A stretch of DNA of 64,000 nt from Ramazzottius varieornatus (lineage: Eukaryota; Tardigrada; Eutardigrada; Parachela; Ramazzottiidae). The stretch is taken from NCBI GenBank assembly GCA_001949185.1, contig BDGG01000015.1:414314-478313 (forward strand), in the 5' to 3' direction. Both the position numbers and the translations under genes were made by a program. The notes under the pieces were generated by a model, which was given only the letters and a program-made list of their open reading frames with translations, ran no database searches and had not been told where the DNA came from. Each line of letters starts with the position of its first letter. The stretch's first letter is position 1. Below, piece by piece: positions 56,842-64,000 of this stretch.

Positions 56842-57583
56842 CACGTTCTGTCATCTTTCAGTTGATGCAGTACGTCGAAAAACCGGTTTTGAGCTGCGCA
56901 AAAAACTTACCGGCGCTACTGTGCATGAAACATGCTGCCTTCTCAGAGTAATCTTGGTAAAAAAAGTCCTAACACCGTATGTAGGAAATTCACCGCCGAG
57001 TTTAGCGGTACCCATGTACGATAGGCTTGTCGAGTATGAGACAGCATCAAGGTATTTACCCATATTCTGTCCGCGGATAAATAATGATTAAGGACGGATA
57101 AGCACCATCAGAGCGTATCATTGATTGATTAATCATGCGCAATGCAGCCGATCAACTGTACATGTTTGATGGTTTCGACCAACCAGTCAATCAACGGTAC
57201 AGTGGCGTGCATCTTATCCGTTCTGTCCATCGTTTATCGGCGGAAAGGAAATGAAAGGAAACATTTCTCCTATCTTATCCGTAACAAGCCTGATGTACTG
57301 GTCCGTCTGACATTACCAGCATTGGTTGGCGCTGTGTCTGGATACAAAACGACAATAAAGTTGATTGTTGGTTTGCACTTCCGACGCCTGCGGGCAAAAA
57401 GAAACTTACAAACACAGCAGGCTAAACTTCGACACAAGTCTTTAGGTTTCGCCGATATTTCTCAACAAATTCTTGACCTGAACCGTTGTCTACTTATAGA
57501 ATAGTAACGACAAACTTCGTGACTTTTCATCGAACGCGGACAAGTAGCGCTCTCGACTTCGTTGTTAATCTCGCACTGTGACC

Positions 57584-58890
57584 ATGATGGAACAGTGGAA
57601 GAAGAGGTTTGCGCGGAGAATAGCTCCTCCTGGATGGCGTAGGAAAGAGGACTGTGAAGAGTTCATTCCTTCCTTTCCAGCTGTCGTCATCGTTCCCGAC
57701 ATGGGCAGCCAAGTCGATCGACCTGTTGCGGCGCCCCGCCGAGTTCTTCCTCCTTCAAACCTATACCCGCTCGACTTTCCTCGACCCTACTCCTCTCCCG
57801 ATAGCAGCAATCCACAATCACCAACAACAGAACTTCCCTTTCAAAACCTCACCAATGTTCCGGTTGATAAACTGATCGATCTGAATTTCGATGAGCCATT
57901 TCCTGCTTCTGATTTTCACTCCGCCGCGGTTACCCAAAACACTTCGTTAAATTTGTTCCCTACTGGCATTGTTATTGAGAACTTGCTGCTGAAACTGCCA
58001 CTGCCCATTCAAGGCTATGTACTTTCACTACTTCCGCTGCAAGACATAGTAAGCCTCAGCCGCACCAGTAAAGATCATTTAGCTTAGCCACCCAGTATAT
58101 CGGCAAAAGAAAGTCTGCGACTTCTGCCATTATGCAGCTGTTTTGGCGCAAAGACTTTATCCGCTTCATGAATCAAGCGATAACTGGCGGTACAACAGGA
58201 AGTGCGCTGACTCGGCTCCACGTTTTCGGCCCAATACTTGACCAGTTGTATATTCCACCGGCCTTTCTTATCGTTTGCTACACTCCGGATGTCTTTGAGT
58301 ACGAAATCCGCATTCAGGTACGAAACCAGTTCAACATTACCAACTTTGCGAATTTTTTATGATTGATCTTATTGTCCCTTTCAGGGTAAACGCCTCAAGT
58401 CGACTTTCGAAAACATGGCCAGTCACAAAGCTTTTACAGCAGGCGCGACTTCTCCCCAGTCCGAAGAGTTCGAGATCCTCAAAGAAAAACCAGGCGAAGT
58501 TCTTGAAAAGATAATGAAAACAGTCTCACGCGGAGGCGCTTGCTCAGCTGAGACTTCAGAGAAATTATCTCCATTGATATGGCATATGCGACTGTTCGCA
58601 GTCGTCAAGCCCGTCGATCCCCCGCGGGGAGCCGAGTCCAGCAGCTGCAGGTACCTGTGGGGTAGCGAAGACAAGACAGTGCTGTGTTTAGCGGCCACGT
58701 CAGGATTAAGGATCGCCAAGCAGTCGCTCGAATACAGCGAGCTGATGGACTACCCCATGCTGGAACGATACTACACCAACCACAACATGTTGACACCCAC
58801 CGTCGAAGTACTGTCCATAAGACACCGCCCCGGTTCAACCACAACATGTTGACACCCACCATCGAAGTACTGTCCATAAGACACCGCCCC
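57584..58890 (+). pseudogene. F-box gene broken by short tandem duplications
   Basis: From ATG 57584: a Pro-rich N-terminal region, then an F-box-like helix set (LKLPLPIQGYVLSLLPLQDIVSLSRTSKD). Just after it the pentamer TTAGC is duplicated (58079-58088), shifting the frame; in the shifted frame the protein continues (MQLFWRKDFIRFMNQ..., FEYEIRIQ), crosses a 67-bp intron (58318-58384) and runs on (FEILKEKPGEVLEKIMKTV, SLEYSELMDYPMLERYY). A 59-bp tandem duplication at 58778 then shifts it again. Coding-like sequence continues to the pogo element at 58978 and perhaps beyond it (60696-61425). F-box proteins recruit substrates to SCF ubiquitin ligases; the substrate-binding part is not identifiable. 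Confidence 0.7.
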
Positions 58891-58892
58891 AG
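58778..58892. repeat. 59-bp tandem duplication
   Basis: Copy 1 starts at 58778, copy 2 at 58837 (AACCACAACATGTTGACACC...). Over about 54 bp only one difference was seen (ACCGTCG versus ACCATCG). The period is not a multiple of three. Confidence 0.9.
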
Positions 58893-58977
58893 CTGTTGAA
58901 GAAATGCCGGCCAGGTTCGAACCAATCAGCTACGACTTCCCCACTGTCGTCTGTGATACGTCGCCCTTCGAAGGATA

Positions 58978-60693
58978 CAGTTTTACCTCCGAGATGTGTC
59001 AATTGCTTTAATTTGACCGTGATATGCGAATCACAGTGTGGGTGACCAAACACATGGCAGGCCACTAAAAGAACTGAATAAATGCAAGCGATTACTTGAA
59101 TCGTGGTAAGCGTGCATCCAGCACCTGTTACGCGTTTGCATACTGTTTATTTGATCGCTGCATATATTCTTTAACATTACTGGAATCTTCCTAATATCGT
59201 ACCTGGGTTCAACGATGGCTACCAAGATGGAGGTTAACACTGATGGGCGAGTGCGGAAACGGTTGACACTGAAGGAAAAGAAGGAAATTCTGCGATTGTA
59301 TCCGAAACAGGTAAGCCTAACCCTCGACGCAGACTGAATCACTGCACTCTTCCTTTGCCGTACTTATTGTCTCGGTCTGAACTTCCTAATATGTTTCAGA
59401 TCTGTATGAACGAGGTGATGAGGCTGTTTGATATCAAATCCAGAACTACAGTCGTGAGGCTGGAAAAAAAGCGAGAGTTCTTTTTGTCAGTTCAAGAGAA
59501 TGACAAAATTTCGAAGAAAATTCATCGAAAGCGAAAGTTCGAAGAAGTGGAAGAGATTCTTTTGGACTTTGTGGAGGAGAACAACAAGCGTGACATGCCA
59601 ATCTCGAGAAACGATCTGAAACAGGAAGCCTTGAACATCGCAAGACGACTCCAGATCGAGGGATTCACTGGAAGCAACGGATGGATTCAAAAGTTTATGA
59701 AGCGAAATGATCTCGGTTCTATTTCTTTGCATGGTAATCTAAATTATTGCAGGTCGCTTTGTTCTGCTTACTTTTAAGTGTGTATGATTCTAAGTTGTAG
59801 GTGAAGAAGCTGCTGCTAGCCAAGAGGTTGCCGATAACTGGATAGCTAACGACGTTCCCAATATCACTCAGCCCTACCGCAACGAAAACAGTTTCAACTG
59901 TGATGAAACGGGAACCCAGTATCGAGCTCTGCCAAAGAAAACTCTTGCACGAAAAGGACAAGAAAAATGTGGAAAAGTCAATAAGGAAAGATTGTCGGTT
60001 CTATTTTGCTGTAGCGCCGCCGGATAGAAGTTACCACGTCTTGTGATCGGAAATTCGAAAAAGCCACAAATTTCACGAAAGTCAAGTTGGATATCCAGAA
60101 AGCTGGCTCCAGCTGGTACTCGAATTCAACCACTTGGATGAAGACAAATATTTTCGAGGAATGGCTAACTAATTTGAATAACAGCATGAAGGCTCAAAAA
60201 CGGAAAATCGCTCTGCTGCTCGACAACTTCTCAGCGCATCGTGTTGGCGAAAAGTCCAATGTCAAAGTAGTCTTCCTTCCGCGTAACCTGACGAGCAAGG
60301 TCCAACCTCTGGACAAGGGAATCATAGCGTCTTACAAGTACGAGCAAAGATACAAAGCTGAACATCGCCGAACGAATCTGTATAGCTTCAGTAACGGCTC
60401 TGAATACACTAAGTCTATCAATATTCTCGATGCGGTCAAATGGGTTGTTCGAGGATAGGCTCAGGTGAAGGAAAGTACTATTCGAAACTGTTTTAGAGCC
60501 ACTGGTTTGTATCATATGGCTGAAAGAAGTTAAGTCGATCGTTCACGTTTCTGACTGATCTGATATTGCATGGCAGCCTTGTGCTGAATGGCTTGCCATA
60601 TTTCGTTTGTTTTGGTCCACCGTGTAAAAAACAGATGGGTCATCGCAAAACAAAATCAAGCGTTTGAATTGACACATCTGGGAGGTAGAACTG
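58978..60693 (+). mobile_element. Complete pogo/Tigger-type DNA transposon, inactivated
   Basis: 1716 bp with terminal inverted repeats CAGTTTTACCTCCGAGATGT... (left) and ...ACATCTGGGAGGTAGAACTG (right), about 28 bp with three differences, flanked by TA (58976-58977, 60694-60695). It carries one transposase gene on the + strand. CAGT ends, TA duplication and the transposase type all agree with pogo/Tigger. It lies within the 3' part of the F-box relic. Confidence 0.92.
59215..60533 (+). pseudogene. pogo/Tigger (CENP-B/jerky-like) transposase, two stops and a frameshift
   Basis: Exon 1 from ATG 59215 (RKRLTLKEKKEILRLYPKQ, CENP-B-type HTH start; donor CAG|GTAAGC), exon 2 from about 59400 with the second DNA-binding part (FTGSNGWIQKFMKRN), then an intron to about 59801. 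The DDE domain keeps all three acids: CDETGTQ, LLLDNFSAH and VQPLDKGII. Lesions: TAG 60025-60027 (after CCSAAG), a one-base shift near 60070 and TAG 60456-60458 (after KWVVRG). End TAA 60531-60533. Host-derived CENP-B-like genes share this fold, but the flanking TIRs identify this as the transposon's own gene. Confidence 0.9.
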
Positions 60694-60695
60694 TA

Positions 60696-61425
60696 CCCGG
60701 AATATTTGTGCATCGGCTGAGATGCCCTGTTTGTGTAACAGGTGCTACTGCTATGGAACGATACCACGCAAGTAAGGGATGACAAGCTGGGACACCTGGC
60801 TGCGCATTGTGGTAGACTGGTCAATCCCTTCCCGAGGCCAGAAGACTTTCCTATGAGGGCCGACTCGAGGCAGGCTAATGTCGGGTTGGACAAAGTGTAC
60901 TGGCCCACGAATCGGATACATGGATCGAGTTCCGTGGGCCAAAACTATATCATCTTCTACCTGACGGAAATGTGGCCTGGTGGAACGAGTGCGGTGATAC
61001 CGGCAGCCGACGTGGCGCAGCGTAGGACCTTGTTTCCTGCTGCGCCCATTTTAGGAGGTCGAGGGAAATGTTTCATGGCCAACCAGAATATCTTGCTTAA
61101 TGCCCAAAGTACGCAGCATTCCAGCGCCTTACAAATGAGACCGACCACCACCGTCGTGACTGTCTTGTGCTTTCGATATTCTGACCATACACAGCTATGG
61201 ACAGCTATGGACAATCGTAGAAAAAATGCTTTAATACGTTCCTGCACTTTATTCATAATTGAAGAAAGTCATTTCGGCCTGGGTGATTTGGTCAATGGCC
61301 AAAAATGTTCAGGAATCGATTTTTCATCTGGGACAGTTAGGGGCGAGTTGAAACGGCTGATGCAGCCTTCTGTAGCACTCATCGGAGTATCTGATGGTGC
61401 AAAGCTCATAGGCGGCCGATGAACA
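60696..61425 (+). pseudogene. Possible 3' continuation of the F-box relic beyond the pogo insertion
   Basis: Removing the element with one TA joins ...SPFEGY to PEYLCIG across the insertion. After a CAG at 60739-60741 (possible acceptor in TTGTGTAACAG), a 226-codon open stretch runs from 60742 to about 61425 (GHLAAHCGRLVNPFPRPEDF, VGQNYIIFYLTEMWPGG). It has no start codon of its own that looks convincing and no family match, so it is proposed only as the severed end of the upstream gene. Confidence 0.35.
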
Positions 61426-61615
61426 TTAAGCGAGATATCACTTCGGCAGATAAGCGGTTCTTTGCCTTTATGTTGAGAACCGTCACATCGTGGTGGAAAG
61501 CTCATACAGCACAAAGTCGACAACAGTGATTCATACGGGCGTACAAGACGAAGAGTATAGATGGCCGAGACCAAGATGGGGAGCCTGCCGACGATCTCGG
61601 AAAAATCGTTATCTT

Positions 61616-61663
61616 GTGTGGCGCAGTTTTCATTCCTGATGGCGGGTAATGTGCGCCACATGG
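61616..61663. repeat. Dyad repeat, diverged single copy
   Basis: TGTGTGGCGCAG at the left and GTGCGCCACATGG at the right; same design as the AAGTGGCGCAC family. Confidence 0.55.
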
Positions 61664-63002
61664 ACAACGATCGTTCCGAAATTGTTTCCCGGGTACCCCG
61701 ATAAGCGGGTATTACGGCAACGTTATAATAACCGTATGGGACAAAGCACAGTCAGTGTGAAGCTAATGATGAACGGATAATCCTCCCGTGCGGATAATGG
61801 ATCCGGATACGGTGGCGAACCCTGAAACAAAAACAAAACACCAGTCTCAGACGAGGGTAAACGACGTATCCGATTCTCTAACTTTATTGCCTTCCCGTTT
61901 TGCCTAAATGTCCAGCGAGGACTTAATAAGATACCTTGAAGTCTCGTATGGGTTTTACAACAGTTCTGGAAGAATCGGATTCAAAAAACTCTCCGAGCAC
62001 GTTGTTGTCCATCTTCAGTTTCTGTCTTCCGTAGGAGTGGATTACGAGCAAAAAAATCTTCAGAGCGGAGAAGAATTACTCAACCTCCCAGGGCATGTTG
62101 CTTACCTGCTTTGCTCTAAAACATGGAGCATATCTTCTTGCCCGTGTGAGATGCGTTGACGCCTCGATTAAATTCATAGTGTTTAATGGCCCAGAATTTG
62201 GGTTCTCCGCGACTCAGACAAAACTATTCCTGCCTTTCTGCCGAGCTGAATAACTCAGAACAGTAACGATTGCCAGGAAGGAGATGGCAAAGTGACAGAA
62301 AAAAGACTTCAGAACAGAATAACAAGGGGGAGCGTAACTATGATTTTCTGAAGTTGACGTGTTCCCACGGGTAACAAGTCATGCTTCCGCACCTGATAAT
62401 AAGAACGTAAAGTCGAAGGAAGATAAATTCGAAGCGATGCTGGCATTTATACCTGTGACGGCGAACTCTGCTCCATCAACCGCGTGCAACCTGTCCAGCG
62501 CGTGGCAAGGTGGGAACTTTCTGCATGGCCAGCATCACATCGCGCTGGTGAACCTGGAGAGCGTTGATTCTGCCACGTAAAACGCGGACGGTGACGGCAA
62601 AGGCACACACCATCAAGACCAAAGCTGCGACGAGAGCTCCAGCAGCGATTTTTCACTTGAAATGGTCGTCCATCAATGACACCCCGTAGACACGTTAGAG
62701 GTCTAACGGCCGAAAATCAGCAGTAAGGGTCCACCGTGATGAATGAAGGGATATTTTCCACCACCACCTAAATATTCCAGTCTTATCTCCACTGCCAACA
62801 ATGACATGGAATCATCATATCCAGTTTTACGGAGAATCGATGGCTAATTACAATTGTAGTTCCGTCTTCAACTAGGTCAGACACTACGCCGTCACTGCCA
62901 CTTTCGCACTCCTGTTCCTCTGACTTCACGCAGATATTAATAGTACACACTTGACCGCAGCAAGAACTCTGCAACAAAAATTCTTCCCAAAAATTCACTA
63001 CT

Positions 63003-63140
63003 GTACACGCGCCTGGCCTAACTGTTGGCATGGACGAAAGAGTTGGCCGAAAGCGGTAATGGCCACCTTAATTTGATGTACGCTTTCGACCGGCTGCCAG
63101 CTGTTTTTTCCATGGCATCAGTTAGGCCAGGCGCGTGCAC
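63003..63140. repeat. 138-bp foldback element
   Basis: The left arm GTACACGCGCCTGGCCTAAC... pairs with the right arm ...GTTAGGCCAGGCGCGTGCAC over about 31 bp, and weaker complementarity (CGAAAGCG/CGCTTTCG) continues inward, so almost the whole element can fold. No coding capacity. Confidence 0.8.
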
Positions 63141-63442
63141 ACCCTTGCATAGGGGAAACTCTTTCCTTGTACAGGGGCAGGTGATCAGCTAAAGGGTGAC
63201 CACTGGTCAATCGTCACTTGTGGGTGCGCAGAGGTGCGCGTTGGTTATCGAATGCCCCTCAGTAAAACCAGCAACTTGATGTTGTTAGATGCGTTCTTGG
63301 GCCCATAGGAGAAAATCACCCAATTCCAAATGATTCTTTTCAATTGGCATTTTGTTGCCTAACTTTGGTAAACCTTGCGGCAGATGTGCCATTGATACTG
63401 TGCTGCTGTACGCGATCCAGAAAAGCGTTTTTTTACCGTAAG

Positions 63443-64000
63443 TCATGTAACAGAATCGGGAATATCTGCCACCACATCAGGTGTGGCTTCATTGAGCTCC
63501 GCTGCAAAATCAGGTAACACAAAGAATATGCCGTCAGCGTCCACACAATAACCGTCCTCCATGTCTATCACCACTTCCGTGTTGCCATCTTGCGATTCAC
63601 CGTACGATGGTGGCGCACCAGGTGGACGGTATGGCGGTGGCGGGTCGTTGGGTTCCAGTTCCATGGCTTGGTTCACTTCGCCGATCGTCCATATGTGCGG
63701 CGCGTTCGCCACCTCCCTTCGGTGCTTTCGTTCTTTGATGAAGACGTACGCTCCAAAGCAGAGGAGGATCATGATGGTTAGGATGCTGAAGGCGATGGCA
63801 ACGTACGTCAAGGCTGTCCCCATTGGGTGATCGGGGGCTGGACCTGTCGTTACTGCTGGCCCAACGGTAGCGGTGTGTGGTCGAGGCGTCCGCTGACCAC
63901 AAGGAAACCCGGGATAGCCTCTGGTTGATATGATGCTTTTTGTTGTAGTAATGCTCGACGTCGGTTCCGTAGTGCAGTAATGGTTGTTGGGGCACAATAG
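63443..64000 (-). CDS. Single-pass membrane protein with PPPPY/PPSY motifs (partial, 5' end outside window)
   Basis: Open from the right edge, 185 codons to the stop at 63443. A short Cys-containing luminal piece (CPNNHYC), a Thr/Pro-rich stretch, one membrane segment (LTYVAIAFSILTIMILLCFGAYV), basic residues (KERKHRR), then a tail with DPPPPYRPPGAPPSYGES and an acidic C-terminus. Cys-x(5)-Cys, one TM and PY motifs resemble WBP1/VOPP1/Shisa-type adaptors, whose PPxY binds WW-domain ubiquitin ligases. Architecture parallels the LPSY cluster at 26.8-28.8 kb, though sequence similarity outside the motifs is not obvious. Confidence 0.7.
   Translation of the reverse strand, partial: LLCPNNHYCTTEPTSSITTTKSIISTRGYPGFPCGQRTPRPHTATVGPAVTTGPAPDHPMGTALTYVAIAFSILTIMILLCFGAYVFIKERKHRREVANAPHIWTIGEVNQAMELEPNDPPPPYRPPGAPPSYGESQDGNTEVVIDMEDGYCVDADGIFFVLPDFAAELNEATPDVVADIPDSVT

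Larger units (their letters stand above)
61426..63442. other. Intergenic with one dyad repeat and one foldback element
   Basis: Contains the repeats at 61616-61663 and 63003-63140. An ATG-initiated 83-codon stretch (61908-62159, +) and a minus-strand hydrophobic stretch near 62580-62640 (ALVAALVLMVCAFAVTV), the latter cut off from its nearest Met by a stop, could be small or broken genes; neither is supported by a family. Confidence 0.45.

Noticed and set aside
56490-56844. Minus-strand open stretch opposite the small membrane protein
   Set aside because: No hydrophobic segment or family motif; the + strand reading is more protein-like.
58900-58930. B-box-like sequence (GGTTCGAACC) suggesting a tRNA
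   Set aside because: No A-box or cloverleaf could be built around it; it lies in coding-like sequence of the F-box relic.
60957-61667. Minus-strand open stretches opposite the region downstream of the pogo element
   Set aside because: No domain or hydrophobic pattern consistent with a gene; probably shadows or chance.
1-64000. CRISPR array, prokaryotic operons, ribosome binding sites or rRNA genes
   Set aside because: None present; the repeats are palindromic dyads without regular spacers, and all recognisable genes are eukaryotic with introns.

Overview
The window is eukaryotic. Genes are split by short GT-AG introns (many 48-220 bp), and the recognisable proteins are metazoan: Dishevelled, PP2A B56, SUGP1, NAAA, pancreatic-type lipase, carbonic anhydrase and a rhodopsin-like GPCR. 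Compact genes, small introns and roughly balanced base composition suggest a small-genome protostome. A tardigrade would fit, but sequence alone does not settle this. All exon models were assembled by hand from splice signals and reading phase.

Layout. 1-1457 (-): secreted carboxylesterase-like gene, cut by the left edge, with Gly where the catalytic Ser should be. 2264-9001 (-): PP2A B56 regulatory subunit, 12 coding exons. 12354-15328 (+): Dishevelled (DIX-PDZ-DEP). 15934-17922 (-): SUGP1-like G-patch splicing factor without SURP modules. 18405-19660 (+): decayed F-box-like gene. 20231-22823 (+): secreted lipase with intact triad. 23314-25232 (+): NAAA/acid-ceramidase-type amidase with its nucleophile Cys. 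26803-28827 (-): three closely spaced intronless single-pass membrane proteins with LPSY/PPxY motifs; a fourth of similar design runs off the right edge (63443-64000, -). 31497-32132 (+): four-span membrane protein. 34100-36987 (+): secreted carbonic anhydrase.

From about 37 kb the window is dominated by mobile DNA and dead genes. There is a hAT MITE nested in a pogo/Tc1-type MITE (37.2-37.5 kb), a damaged DIRS-type tyrosine-recombinase retrotransposon containing a 578-bp assembly gap (39.2-41.4 kb), a degraded Helitron (45.0-48.2 kb), a broken P-loop GTPase, a carbonic anhydrase pseudogene and an LCAT/PLA2G15 phospholipase pseudogene. Further right are a GPCR interrupted at TM7, an F-box gene broken by tandem duplications, and a complete but inactivated pogo/Tigger element with TIRs and TA duplication (58978-60693) that lies in that F-box gene's 3' part.

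A short palindromic repeat (about 50 bp, core AAGTGGCGCAC...GTGCGCCACTT) recurs across the window, often as two dyads about 80 bp apart, mostly in introns. Several foldback elements and perfect short hairpins also occur. The genes do not form one pathway. Signalling (Dsh, PP2A-B56), lipid hydrolysis (lipase, NAAA, dead LCAT-like) and NEDD4-type adaptor candidates simply lie side by side.
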